From positions 1 to 64,000 of the forward strand of contig CAJXSL010000009.1 of the NCBI GenBank assembly GCA_913060875.1: a stretch of DNA of 64,000 nucleotides, in the 5' to 3' direction. The notes under the pieces were generated by a model. That model made no database searches and was not told the DNA's origin. It was given only the letters and a program-made list of their open reading frames with translations. Below are positions 45,104 to 54,334 of this stretch, piece by piece; within the stretch, counting starts at the first letter, position 1; each line of letters begins with the position of its first letter. The stretch is from an uncultured Desulfobacteraceae bacterium. GTDB lineage: Bacteria; Desulfobacterota; Desulfobacteria; Desulfobacterales; UBA5852. The position numbers and the translations under genes were made by a program.

Positions 45104-45246
45104 ATGCCCGTTTCCAAAGGGTAGGTTTTGGTTCCCGGCAAGGCCGCAGCCCATTGGGCACCGCAGGCGTAGCTGCGCTACGTCGAGGACGAACAATGGG
45201 CGAGAACGCCGCCGGGGGACAAAAGATGCCTTTTGGAAGCGGGCAT
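45104..45246. repeat. MITE-like palindromic element, copy 3
   Basis: About 143 bp with inverted ends ATGCCCGTTTCCAAAGG and CCTTTTGGAAGCGGGCAT. The core shares TTTTGGTTCCCGGCAAGGCC and GAACGCCGCCGGGGG with the element at 22772, and TACGTCGAGGAC with the one at 21708. It lies within the 348-bp gap before mutL and probably carries part of its leader. The gap before it (44915-45103) holds only a degenerate REP-like piece near 44952. Confidence 0.65.
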
Positions 45247-45262
45247 ACAATGGAATTGACGA

Positions 45263-47044
45263 ATGCCCCGTATCCGCATCCTCCCCGACATCCTTTCCAA
45301 CAAAATCGCCGCCGGCGAGGTAGTGGAACGCCCGGCCTCGGTGGTCAAGGAACTGGTGGAAAACGCCATCGATGCCGGCAGCCGCAGGATCGTGGTGGAA
45401 ATCGAAGCGGGCGGCCGGCGCTTGATCAGTGTCGGGGACGACGGCCGCGGCATGGACCACGACGATGCCCTGCTGGCCTTGGAGCGCTACGCCACCAGCA
45501 AGATCGCCAGCGATGAGGACCTGTTTGCCATCCGCACCCTGGGATTCCGGGGGGAAGCCTTGCCCAGCATCGCCTCGGTGTCACGCCTGACCCTGGTCTC
45601 ACGCCCGGCCGGGCAGTCGTCGGGCACCGAAATCAAGGTGGAGGGCGGCCGCATTCTGAAGGTGACGGAAACCGGCGCCCCTCCCGGCACCCTGGTGGCG
45701 GTCCGGGATCTGTTTTTCAACACCCCGGCCAGGCGTAAATTCCTCAAAACCGTGGCAACGGAAATGGGGCATATCGGCGACGGCTTGACCAGCCTGGCCC
45801 TGGGCCACCCCGAGATCGATTTCCGTCTGATTCACAACGGGAAAACCACCCGGCGCTGGCCGGCCGTCAGCGACAGCGCGGACCGAGTGGCGGATGTACT
45901 GGGCCGCGCCCTGCAGAATGAGCTCTTTCCGATAGCCCTGGAGAACGAAGTCGCCGCCGTCAGCGGGTGGGTGGCCTCCCCCCGGGTCAACCGCAGCACC
46001 TCCCGCGGGGTGCATCTTTTTGTCAACGGCCGTCACGTCAAAGCCCGTTCCCTGCTGCACGCCGTCATGCAGGGCTACCGCCAGCGCCTCATGAAGGGTC
46101 AGTTCCCGGTCGCCGTGTGCCACGTCAGCGTGCCGGCCGGCCAGGTGGACGTCAACGTCCATCCCACCAAGCATGAAGTGCGCTTTGCACGCCAGCGGGA
46201 CGTTCACGGGGTGGTGGCGGGTGCCGTGGCGGCGGCTCTGGAGCGGGCCGACCGTGGACGGCGGCCGGGCACGATGCCCTCCGCCCCAGCCGAGCGTCCC
46301 CTGCCGTCGCGAGTGAATGAAACCATGACGGGATTCCCTCCGCCACCTATCGATCGCCCGGTGTCATCGGCCCTTGGGGAAAACACGGCGCTGCCGGCTT
46401 TCGTCCGGCCGGCGCCAGCGCCAATCAAGCCGCAGCAAACCGATCTCTGGCGGCAGGGACGCTTTGCCCGCTTGAATGTCATCGGCCAATTCCGCCGCAC
46501 CTACATCCTCTGCGAATCGGACGAGGGGCTGGTCATCATCGACCAGCATGCGGCCCACGAAAGGGTCTATTACGAGCAACTGCACCAGCGGCGCCAATCG
46601 GCCAATGCGGCGGCCCAGAAACTCCTGATCCCGGAGACCTTGGAGCTGAGCCATCGGGAGGCGGCTCTGTTGGAGGAACTGCAGGAAGCGCTGGCCCCCC
46701 TGGGATTTGAAATCGACCCCTTCGGCGGGACCACCTTTGCCATCAAGGCCGCCCCGGTGATGCTGTTGAACGGGGAAATCGGACCGGTCATCCGCGAAAT
46801 TCTGGAAAAAGCCCTGGCGGCCGGCCGCCAGGCCGACCCGGAAGGAGTGCTGGACGAGGGGATCAAGATCATGGCCTGCCACGGCGCCATCCGGGCCCGC
46901 CAGGCTCTGGACGAACGCCAGATCCGCCGGCTGCTCCAGCAGATGGACGAATGCGCCAACCCCTCCCACTGCCCCCACGGCCGGCCCACCTGGATCCGCT
47001 GGACGGAGAAGGAACTGGAAAAGGCTTTCGGCCGGCTGGGGTGA
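45263..47044 (+). CDS. mutL: DNA mismatch repair protein MutL
   Basis: MutL couples mismatch recognition to strand incision. The 593-residue product has the GHKL ATPase start (IAAGEVVERPASVVKELVENAIDAG split over residues 15-39, then DDGRGM and TLGFRGEAL). A Pro-rich linker spans about 310-400. The C-terminal dimer domain has the endonuclease motif DQHAAHERVYYE near 430 (DQHA-x2-E-x4-E), ACHGAIRA and CPHGRP. It is thus of the nicking type, as in bacteria without MutH. No mutS is in the window. Confidence 0.95.
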   Translation: MPRIRILPDILSNKIAAGEVVERPASVVKELVENAIDAGSRRIVVEIEAGGRRLISVGDDGRGMDHDDALLALERYATSKIASDEDLFAIRTLGFRGEALPSIASVSRLTLVSRPAGQSSGTEIKVEGGRILKVTETGAPPGTLVAVRDLFFNTPARRKFLKTVATEMGHIGDGLTSLALGHPEIDFRLIHNGKTTRRWPAVSDSADRVADVLGRALQNELFPIALENEVAAVSGWVASPRVNRSTSRGVHLFVNGRHVKARSLLHAVMQGYRQRLMKGQFPVAVCHVSVPAGQVDVNVHPTKHEVRFARQRDVHGVVAGAVAAALERADRGRRPGTMPSAPAERPLPSRVNETMTGFPPPPIDRPVSSALGENTALPAFVRPAPAPIKPQQTDLWRQGRFARLNVIGQFRRTYILCESDEGLVIIDQHAAHERVYYEQLHQRRQSANAAAQKLLIPETLELSHREAALLEELQEALAPLGFEIDPFGGTTFAIKAAPVMLLNGEIGPVIREILEKALAAGRQADPEGVLDEGIKIMACHGAIRARQALDERQIRRLLQQMDECANPSHCPHGRPTWIRWTEKELEKAFGRLG

Positions 47045-47079
47045 TACCCCTTGATCCGATACTTAAGCTACCCATGGCT

Positions 47080-47158
47080 GTCATGCCGGTGGAAACCGGC
47101 ATCTCAGGGCCAACGCCCGTCGGACTTGAAAGAGATCCCGGTTTGCACCGGGATGACA
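47080..47158. repeat. REP-like palindrome pair after mutL
   Basis: Units at 47080-47111 (GTCATGCCGGTGGAAACCGGCATC) and 47131-47158 (GATCCCGGTTTGCACCGGGATGAC), in opposite orientation. Confidence 0.7.
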
Positions 47159-47168
47159 AACAAATAGG

Positions 47169-47198
47169 AAGGGGCATCCACAAGACGCCCCTTTTCTT
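47169..47198 (+). terminator. Terminator after mutL
   Basis: Arms AAGGGGC / GCCCCTT with an 11-base loop are followed by TTCTTG. It lies between converging genes and could act on both strands weakly. Confidence 0.6.
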
Positions 47199-47206
47199 GT
47201 GCTTTG

Positions 47207-48922
47207 CTACTGGGCCGGCGCCTGGTCCGCCTGCTGATAGGGATCCCAGGACACCAGGTAGCTCTTGGAGTCTCCGGACATGGGATCGCCGATCTTTTTC
47301 ACTACGGCAAAAACAAGCTCCGTTTTGCCATCGTTGTCGATATCCCCCAGATTGTAATCACTGATGTAGCCGGAGAACTTGCGGGTGCGCCAAAGGGCCC
47401 GCAGGCCCACATTGTCCCAATCCAGACATTCGAAACGGCCTTCCCGATAGGATCGGACTCGCGACATGAGCCCTCCGGTGACATCCTCATTTTTTACCAC
47501 CAGGGCTTCATTGCGTCCGTCCTGGTCAAAATCCGTCATAATGATCCGCTGGGGAATGAAAAACAGCTGATCGGGCAAAGGATCGATAAATGTACGGCTA
47601 AGCTTCTGGCCTTTGCGGTATTCTTCAGCGGTTATCAGATAGGCGTACTTACCACCATATTTTTCGGCGCTGGTCCATTCTTCCCGGCCACTGGCAGTGG
47701 ATAACCGCAATTCATCCTTTGGGGTGAATATCATCGAATTTTCGACACCGTCATGGGTCATGTCACCGTAGGCAAAACCGAGCACGTTGCCTTCTTTGGG
47801 CAGTTTGATTCTGTCCTGGGGTTCAATCACACCGTTGATCCACGCCATCGAATAAACCGGGCCGGCAAAAATGGATCGGGTCCCTCCCTTCTGCCCGTAC
47901 AGCCTCGCCCGACCCGACTGCGGGTCGTGCAGCACCCTCAGATACCATGATGGCGCCGTGTGAATGGTCTGAAAGGCCGTGCCGTCCCATTCCAATACAG
48001 CGGCGCGGGGGAAATAATTTTCTGAACGCAGGGTCAGATAAATTTCAGCCTTGCCATTCCCATTGATATCCGCCACATCCACCGTCAGGCAAACCAGGCG
48101 TGGAGACAACTCGATGTCCGTCACTTTTAAAAACCCATTGTCTTTCAGCCGATAAACCGAAGCTTCCTTTTCACTGGCGAATACGACTTCCGTGTTGCCG
48201 TCCCCATCCACATCGCCCATGCCAAGACCTTCGATCACCATTTTAAAGCGACGGCTGCGCCAAAGCTTGGCGTCCGAATAGTCGGTATCCGGATTGGTGG
48301 CCTTAATCCGCATGCCGCCGTCGCTGCCCCAGATTTTCTTTTCAGGATTCATCTGATCCGGATCGGCCGGGGCCGGGGAGGCTGCCGGGGCCGGAGCCGG
48401 GGCCGCGGAAACCGTCTCGCCGGAAGAGCGGCCGAACACCCGTGTGTTGACCTCCCCGGCAAAATGGTTGATATGGTTGATCACGTCCCCCTTGCTCTGG
48501 CCGGTGTCGTTGAGGGTCACCATGACCGTGCTGGTGGCGGTCTCCACAAAGCGGGCGTCCGTGCTGATGCTGTTACCGAAAACCGTGAGGCTGCCGAAAG
48601 CCACATAATCGGCACCGACCTTGCGTCCGGCCTCGACCGCGGCCACCCGGGTCAACGGTTTCGGCAACGCCTGCAGGGTCTCTTCGGCGGCAGCCTGATC
48701 GATCATGGCCACCTTGCCCAGATCGGTGAGACGCGAAGACAACATGGCCGTTATGCCCTTCTGCAAAAAAGACATGTCCTGGTCGGAATGGATACTGAAC
48801 GGCACCACCAGCACCCGGCGTACTTCGGCCAGTCCTGGGGACGGCCACACCATCAGCAAAGCAAGGACCAGAAAAAGGCCCCCGCGTCTAAAACGACGTA
48901 AATAGTTCAACGTCTCGGTCAT
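47207..48922 (-). CDS. Secreted FG-GAP/VCBS repeat protein
   Basis: The 571-residue product has a Sec signal (first 32 residues). An N-terminal domain to about 170 (RRVLVVPFSIHSDQDMSFLQ) resembles TolB-N/CsgG-like modules that bind outer-membrane partners. After a Pro/Ala-rich linker come repeats with Ca-binding loops: DVDGDGNTE near 236, DINGNGKAE, DFDQDGRNE and DIDNDGKTE. These define an FG-GAP-like beta-propeller. Likely located in the periplasm or outer membrane; the role is unknown. It stands alone, converging with mutL. Confidence 0.75.
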   Translation of the reverse strand: MTETLNYLRRFRRGGLFLVLALLMVWPSPGLAEVRRVLVVPFSIHSDQDMSFLQKGITAMLSSRLTDLGKVAMIDQAAAEETLQALPKPLTRVAAVEAGRKVGADYVAFGSLTVFGNSISTDARFVETATSTVMVTLNDTGQSKGDVINHINHFAGEVNTRVFGRSSGETVSAAPAPAPAASPAPADPDQMNPEKKIWGSDGGMRIKATNPDTDYSDAKLWRSRRFKMVIEGLGMGDVDGDGNTEVVFASEKEASVYRLKDNGFLKVTDIELSPRLVCLTVDVADINGNGKAEIYLTLRSENYFPRAAVLEWDGTAFQTIHTAPSWYLRVLHDPQSGRARLYGQKGGTRSIFAGPVYSMAWINGVIEPQDRIKLPKEGNVLGFAYGDMTHDGVENSMIFTPKDELRLSTASGREEWTSAEKYGGKYAYLITAEEYRKGQKLSRTFIDPLPDQLFFIPQRIIMTDFDQDGRNEALVVKNEDVTGGLMSRVRSYREGRFECLDWDNVGLRALWRTRKFSGYISDYNLGDIDNDGKTELVFAVVKKIGDPMSGDSKSYLVSWDPYQQADQAPAQ

Positions 48923-49278
48923 AGGTTTCTCCTGATCATTTTCCTGACAGCTTGCTTAACCTGTATCGGGTTGTCATTTCGGCACGGAATGCCTTGTATA
49001 GGGCAGGTACTCTGCCGAGGGCCTTATACCATCCGCCCGGCCGTAATCCAACCCCCGATTGCATTGGTGGAGCGACCCGTACCCACCATGAGGTCATCCC
49101 ATGCAAACCGGGATCCAGCGGTTCCGTCACGCCCGGGTGAAAACGCCGGTGCTCCCGCCAGCCAAAACCCGTCAAAAACGCCGCCGAACCTTGACTTGCC
49201 GGAATTTAACTGATAATGATTCAACGATTCGTCCTGTACGTGCGGACGGATCCATTCTGCGTCGGAAAGGAGGTGCCT
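48923..49278. other. Intergenic region with REP-like unit
   Basis: About 355 bp with no supported gene. One REP-like unit lies at 49091-49118 (AGGTCATCCCATGCAAACC then GGGATCC). The far end leads into the porin leader. Confidence 0.35.
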
Positions 49279-49352
49279 TTAGGTTAGGAGACGTCACCGT
49301 GTTAGGTTATGTTACAAAGGTTAGGTTTAATTAGGTTAAGGTTAGGTTTTTT
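49279..49352 (+). repeat. Cluster of TTAGGTT motifs in porin leader
   Basis: At least five copies of (G)TTAGGTT or TTAGG occur in 74 bp, spaced unevenly, with the last followed by TTTTTT. The cluster stands 32 bp before the porin ribosome site. It could be a binding site array, a transcript leader element, or slippage-prone DNA. Confidence 0.6.
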
Positions 49353-49353
49353 A

Positions 49354-49374
49354 CCGGCGGCTGGTTACCGCCGG
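49354..49374 (+). promoter_or_regulatory. 5'-leader hairpin of porin gene
   Basis: CCGGCGG / CCGCCGG with a 7-base loop, 10 bp before AAGGAGG. Stable hairpins at this place protect abundant outer-membrane protein mRNAs, as in ompA; this is an inference. Confidence 0.5.
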
Positions 49375-49397
49375 CAACTCGTTAAGGAGGAATTCTA

Positions 49398-50690
49398 ATG
49401 AAGAAGTTTTCGATTTTGGCGTTGGCCGCTCTTCTGGTCATCGCATTTACCGTTCCGGCCGCCGCGCTGGAGAATGAATTCGGTGGTTACTGGCGTACCC
49501 GTTTCTTCAACCAGGGTCATTTCAACGGCGAAGACGACGACGCCACCAACCTGCGCCGGACCGACACCCGGACCCGTCTCTACTACACTGCCAAGCTTAA
49601 CGACAACCTGAAGTTCGTCAATAAGTTCGAGTTTGACGCGGTCTGGGGCGACCCGACGAGTTATGGCCGGGTCGGCGCCGATGCGATCGCTGTCGAAGTC
49701 AAAAACAGCTATGCGGATTTCAACCTGGGCCCGGTCAACGTCACCGTGGGTGCGCAGCCCTATGCCCTGTTCCGTGAATTTTACATCTCCGACGATGCCT
49801 CCGGTATCATCGCCCGCTGGAAAGTGCTGGACAACGTGGTTCTGGCCGGTTCTTGGCTGAAAAACTGGGAAGGCGGCGCTGGTTCGGGCAACAACGAAGA
49901 CGTTGACGCCTACACCCTGAGCTCGGCGATCTACTTCAGCGAAAACATCTCCATCAAACCCAGCATTTCCTACGCGCGTTCTTCCGAGCTGGGCCCCGTC
50001 ATCGGCACCGGCCTGCTGGCCAATGTTGCTGGCACAGCGCTTGCCGCACCGCCCTGGGGCGAAGTGGAGCTGTTCACCTACGGGTTTGATTTCGATGCGT
50101 CCTTCGACAACTTCGGCATCTGGGCCACCCTCGTGGGCCAGACCGGTGACGTCGAACAGAATACGGCCGGTCTCAGCGACCTGGATCTCAAAGGCTGGCT
50201 GGTCGCCGTCGGCGGCAGCGTCGGCTTCGACATGTTCGACATCCACGGCCAGGTCATGTACACCCCGGGCGACGACGATGCGCTTGACAGCGACATCGAC
50301 ACGTTCTTCTGCCCCAGCGGCTCCTACTACTGGTCGGAAATCATGGGCCTGGGGATGTTCGACAACAACAACCCCACCAACACCCCCGGCGACAAGATCC
50401 AGAACGTGCTGGCCGTCAATCTGGGGAGCAAAATCACCCCCATGGACAAGCTGAGCGTTACCGTGGATCTGTGGTATGCCAAGCTGGATGAAGACGTTGT
50501 CTTCGCCACCGGCGCTTCCGAAGACGATCTGGGAACCGAGCTGGATGTCAAGGTCACCTATGAACTCGTGGAAGGCCTGAACCTGGATCTGGTTGGTGCC
50601 TATCTGTGGGCCGGCGATGCCGTTTCCGCTGATGGCGACAACGACGACGATCCTTATGAGTTCGGCGCCCGCCTGAGCCTCAGCTTCTAA
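49398..50690 (+). CDS. Outer-membrane porin
   Basis: The 430-residue product has a Sec signal (MKKFSILALAALLVIAF, cut after AAA). The rest alternates in beta-strand style with many acidic loops. It starts ENEFGGYWRTRFF and ends in YEFGARLSLSF with the C-terminal Phe that outer-membrane insertion needs. No sharp specificity motif is seen. It should form a general or anion/cation channel. The strong ribosome site, leader hairpin and terminator suggest high expression. Confidence 0.85.
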   Translation: MKKFSILALAALLVIAFTVPAAALENEFGGYWRTRFFNQGHFNGEDDDATNLRRTDTRTRLYYTAKLNDNLKFVNKFEFDAVWGDPTSYGRVGADAIAVEVKNSYADFNLGPVNVTVGAQPYALFREFYISDDASGIIARWKVLDNVVLAGSWLKNWEGGAGSGNNEDVDAYTLSSAIYFSENISIKPSISYARSSELGPVIGTGLLANVAGTALAAPPWGEVELFTYGFDFDASFDNFGIWATLVGQTGDVEQNTAGLSDLDLKGWLVAVGGSVGFDMFDIHGQVMYTPGDDDALDSDIDTFFCPSGSYYWSEIMGLGMFDNNNPTNTPGDKIQNVLAVNLGSKITPMDKLSVTVDLWYAKLDEDVVFATGASEDDLGTELDVKVTYELVEGLNLDLVGAYLWAGDAVSADGDNDDDPYEFGARLSLSF

Positions 50691-50733
50691 GTTTGTTCCC
50701 TGAACACGCTTGAAGTTGGTTCATAAGATGTAA

Positions 50734-50768
50734 AAACCCGGGAGGGGTTTCCCTCCCGGGTTTTTTTA
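50734..50768 (+). terminator. Strong terminator after porin
   Basis: A 13-bp perfect stem (AAACCCGGGAGGG / CCCTCCCGGGTTT) with loop GTTT and a T-run. Confidence 0.93.
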
Positions 50769-50813
50769 TATCCTCATAACCAAAACGATTGGTCTTGTAA
50801 TGATTCTCTTATC

Positions 50814-51104
50814 TGTCATTCCGGACTCGATCCGGAATCTCTAACGTCCAGGCATCAATCAATTCCGGCCTTCAAGACTTTGCCACAATTTAGTAAAGCA
50901 TTTCTTTTTTGTCCGACTTGCCGAACTTGATCCGGCATCTCGTGGGTCAAGGGTATTAAAATACCTTAGATTCCGGCTTGCGGGACTGTGTCGTAATTGA
51001 CGCATTAGGGGTTTGGCATCATTGGTCATTCCGATGGAAGTCGGAATCTGTTGCATCATCATGCTACTGGCTTGAGGAGATGCCGGCTTTCGCCGGCATG
51101 ACAG
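50814..51104. repeat. Cluster of five REP-like palindromes
   Basis: Units near 50814-50843, 50911-50944, 50967-50985, 51025-51051 and 51076-51104. All have CCGG-type arms and GTCATTCC / GGAATCT edges, in mixed orientation and with variable decay. They fill the 490-bp gap between the porin and gatB; no gene is seen there. Confidence 0.7.
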
Positions 51105-51256
51105 GCAAAAACAGGGTACCTTGTTAAATCATGACATAATCTCTTGCGCCGGAATGACTTCGACACAGAAAGTTTAACGTTTTATGAACCTATCAATTTC
51201 ATATTGATCGGATTTTATCTGTGTAAATCTGTGTCCTATTCGCTTTTTGCCCCGCC

Positions 51257-52690
51257 TTACGCCTCCAGCATCCGCTGCAGAATCTCGTTGACCAGCTTGG
51301 GGTTAGCCTTGCCGCGGGTCTCGCGCATGACCTGGCCTACGAAAAAGCCCATCAATTTCTTCTTGCCCTGGCGATAGGCGGCCACCTCGTCCGGGGCGGC
51401 CGCCAGCACCTTGGTCACCACGGCCTCCAGCTCGCCGGCATCCGAAACCTGTACCAGGCCCCGGGCTTCCACAATGGCCTGGGGGGCCTGCCCTGTTCGG
51501 GCCATTTCTTCAAAAACGGTTTTGGCGATCTTGCCGCTGATGGTGCCCGCATCGATCAACGCCAGCAGCTGCCCGAGGTGTTCCGGCGTCACGGGTGACT
51601 GGTCGATGGACCGGCCCTCGGCGTTCAGCCAGGCCATGAGCGCCCCCAGAATCCAGTTGGCCGCCGGCTTGGCCTGGGGCGCATGGGCCAGGCAGGCTTC
51701 AAAATAGTCCGCCAGGTCGCGATCCGCCGTCAGGCGGGCGGCATCGTAGTCCGTCAGGCCGAAGGCCTCCACAAACCGCTGCCGGCGGCTGTCCGGCAGC
51801 TCCGGCAGCTCACTGCGGATGGCGGCCAGCCATTCGTCGTCCACCACCACGGGCAGCAGATCCGGGTCCGGGAAATAGCGGTAGTCATGGGCCTCTTCCT
51901 TGCCCCGCATGGAGGTGGTACACTCCCGTTCGGGGTCCCACAGGCGGGTCTCCTGCACCACCGCCCCGCCGTCCAGCAGCAATTCCTTCTGGCGGCCGAT
52001 TTCGTAATAGATGGCCTTTTCAACATTGCGGAAGGAGTTGAGGTTTTTCAATTCCGCACGCGTACCAAACGGGGTGGTGCCCACCGGGCGAATGGAAATA
52101 TTGGCATCGCAGCGAAAGCTGCCCTCTTCCAGGTTGCCGTCGCAGATATCCAGGTAGCGCACGATGGTGCGCAGCTTGCGCAGATAGGCCCCGGCTTCTT
52201 CCGGAGAACGCAGATCCGGCTCACTGACAATCTCGATCAGGGGCACACCGGTGCGGTTGAGATCCACCCGGCTCACCGGACGGTCGGGATCGTGCACCAG
52301 TTTGCCGGCATCCTCCTCCATGTGAATGCGGGTGATGCCGATCCGCCGCGGCTCGCCCGCCCCGGTTTCAATATAAATTTCGCCATGCTCGGCCACGGGC
52401 AGTTCGTACTGGGAAATCTGGTAGCCCTTGGGCAGATCGGGATAAAAATAGTTTTTGCGGGCAAAGCGGCTGTCCTGATTGATGCGGCAGCCCGTAGCCA
52501 GGGCCATGCGCAGGCTGAAGGCCAGCACCTGGCGGTTGAGCACCGGCAGCACCCCCGGCATGCCCAGGCAAACCGGGCAGACATGGGTGTTGGGGGGCGC
52601 CCCGAAGGCCGTCGAGCAGCCGCAGAAGATTTTCGTTTTCGTTTTAAGCTGCGCGTGAACTTCCAGTCCGATGACCGGTTCGAATTCCAT
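51257..52690 (-). CDS. gatB: Asp/Glu-tRNA amidotransferase subunit B
   Basis: GatB holds the kinase/transamidase site that works on mischarged tRNA. The 477-residue product starts [23 protein letters not shown]. It has the Zn cysteines CGCS...CPVCLGMPG near 24-46, [22 protein letters not shown] near 149 and LKNLNSF near 210. A C-terminal YqeY-like helical domain ends in [10 protein letters not shown]. It stands apart from gatCA, on the opposite strand. Confidence 0.96.
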   Translation of the reverse strand: MEFEPVIGLEVHAQLKTKTKIFCGCSTAFGAPPNTHVCPVCLGMPGVLPVLNRQVLAFSLRMALATGCRINQDSRFARKNYFYPDLPKGYQISQYELPVAEHGEIYIETGAGEPRRIGITRIHMEEDAGKLVHDPDRPVSRVDLNRTGVPLIEIVSEPDLRSPEEAGAYLRKLRTIVRYLDICDGNLEEGSFRCDANISIRPVGTTPFGTRAELKNLNSFRNVEKAIYYEIGRQKELLLDGGAVVQETRLWDPERECTTSMRGKEEAHDYRYFPDPDLLPVVVDDEWLAAIRSELPELPDSRRQRFVEAFGLTDYDAARLTADRDLADYFEACLAHAPQAKPAANWILGALMAWLNAEGRSIDQSPVTPEHLGQLLALIDAGTISGKIAKTVFEEMARTGQAPQAIVEARGLVQVSDAGELEAVVTKVLAAAPDEVAAYRQGKKKLMGFFVGQVMRETRGKANPKLVNEILQRMLEA

Positions 52691-53122
52691 GGCGATTATC
52701 CCTGTGCTTGCAGTGTGCAGATCGTCTCAGCCGTCTGATGTCGGCCAAAGTTGAGTATAATGAATCAACCGGCGCGCAGCGTCAAGGCGTTTTCATCGTC
52801 TGTGGGATGACCGCGGCAGACCGATGGGGGAACCTGGCGTCATCGTTTCCGCTCATTTCGATAGCCGCTTTACGTTTCGATGCCATGATGCAATTTCCCG
52901 TCGCATTTGGAAAGAATCTCGACTTGCCGGACGGTGTCATAATGGCCCGACAGACATCCCGGCAGAACGTGTTATTTCGGACACCGTCCGGAATCTCAGG
53001 CTTGAAAAATGTCTCAAAATCGTGTAATCTTTTTTAGTTCGGAGAGGCACCTGAGCGACAGGTTGCAATCTCCGAACTTGTTTTAAATTTCCAAAACCAG
53101 GGCATTACCGGCGGTTCTTCGA
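52691..53122. other. Intergenic region with inverted repeat and leader hairpin
   Basis: About 430 bp without a gene. GCCGGACGGTGTC (from 52927) and GACACCGTCCGG (to 52991) form a perfect inverted repeat with a loop near 40 bases, related to the REP family. A second hairpin, GTTCGGAGA / TCTCCGAAC (53037-53077), encloses ACCTG/CAGGT and is followed by TTGTTTTAAATTT. It may attenuate the transferase gene after it. Confidence 0.5.
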
Positions 53123-54334
53123 ATGGGGCAAAACGGCACCTTCAATATTTTGATGTATTCCCACGACACGTATGGACTGGGACACATCCGGAGGACCATG
53201 GCCATCGCCTCCCAGTTGTGCAGCACGGGCATCAACATTCTGATCTTGACCGGCTCTCCCATTGCGGGCCGCTTTTCCTTCCCGGAACAAATCGATTTCG
53301 TGCGCATCCCCGGCATGATCAAAAAAACCAACGAGGAGTATCAGCCCCTCTCCATCAAGATCAATCCCCGGCACGCCCTCGATATCCGTAAAAACATCAT
53401 CACGGCCACGGCCAAAACCTTCCAGCCGCACCTGTTTATCGTGGACAAGGAACCCCTGGGTCTTAAAAAAGAGGTGCTGCCCACCCTGCGCTGGATACGG
53501 CGCTGCCTGCCCCATGCCCGCACCATCCTGGGCCTGCGGGACATCATGGACGACGCCGAAACCGTCCGCCGGGACTGGTGGAAGAAAAACGTCTATGAGA
53601 ATCTGGACAAGCTTTACAGCGAAATCTGGATCTATGGCCATCAGGATTTTTACGATCCCATCGCCGAGTATGCCATCCCGGAGCCGGTCAAAAAGAAAAT
53701 GCATTTCACCGGCTACATCCCCCGGCGGACCCCGAGCGACAGAGAAGCCGGCCGTATCCGCCGTGAACTGGGGGTGGCGCCCCATGAAAAGTTGATCGTG
53801 GTCACCACCGGTGGTGGCGGCGACGGTTTTGCCGTGATGGACACCTATTTGGCCATGCTGGAAGCCCAGCCATTGGACCACGGGATCAAGAGTGTATTGG
53901 TCACCGGGCCTTTCATGCCCCAGGAAGAGCGCAAGGGGCTTTTCAAACGGGCCCGCAAAGTCAATGCGCAAACGTTTCTCTTCTACCGCCGCATGGAAAA
54001 ACTGATGGCCGCCGCCGACCTGGTGGTCAGCATGGGCGGCTACAACACCTTGAGCGAAGTGGTCAGTCAGGGCACCCTGAGCCTCGTCATCCCCCGGGAA
54101 ACACCCCGCACCGAGCAACTGATCCGGGCCCGGGCCTTCAAAAAGCAGGGTCTGATCGATTATATCCCCTGGAACGACTTTTCGGCCCCCCTGATGCGCC
54201 GCAAAATCGACCAGATTCTGGCCAACCCCGATCCCTATTACGCAGCCCTGTCACAATTCCGCTTTACCGGTATTGAAAACATGCGCAACCGGATCCATGC
54301 CTTCAGGAGCAGAGTGAATGTTGCCGCCTGTTGA
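53123..54334 (+). CDS. MurG-like glycosyltransferase (cluster member 1)
   Basis: The 403-residue protein has the GT-B layout. The N-terminal half begins MYSHDTYGLGHIRRTMAIA (near residues 11-29), with the GLGH-x3 loop found in MurG-like enzymes. The C-terminal half has VTTGGGGDGF near 230, and the nucleotide-sugar part SMGGYNTLSEVV near 308 and IPRETPRTEQLIRA. No signal peptide. Sugar unknown. It overlaps the next transferase gene by 17 bp. A weak paralogue is at 56598. Confidence 0.85.
   Translation: MGQNGTFNILMYSHDTYGLGHIRRTMAIASQLCSTGINILILTGSPIAGRFSFPEQIDFVRIPGMIKKTNEEYQPLSIKINPRHALDIRKNIITATAKTFQPHLFIVDKEPLGLKKEVLPTLRWIRRCLPHARTILGLRDIMDDAETVRRDWWKKNVYENLDKLYSEIWIYGHQDFYDPIAEYAIPEPVKKKMHFTGYIPRRTPSDREAGRIRRELGVAPHEKLIVVTTGGGGDGFAVMDTYLAMLEAQPLDHGIKSVLVTGPFMPQEERKGLFKRARKVNAQTFLFYRRMEKLMAAADLVVSMGGYNTLSEVVSQGTLSLVIPRETPRTEQLIRARAFKKQGLIDYIPWNDFSAPLMRRKIDQILANPDPYYAALSQFRFTGIENMRNRIHAFRSRVNVAAC

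Noticed and set aside
50814-51104. CRISPR array
   Set aside because: The repeated units are palindromic, variable and unevenly spaced, without equal spacers or cas genes.
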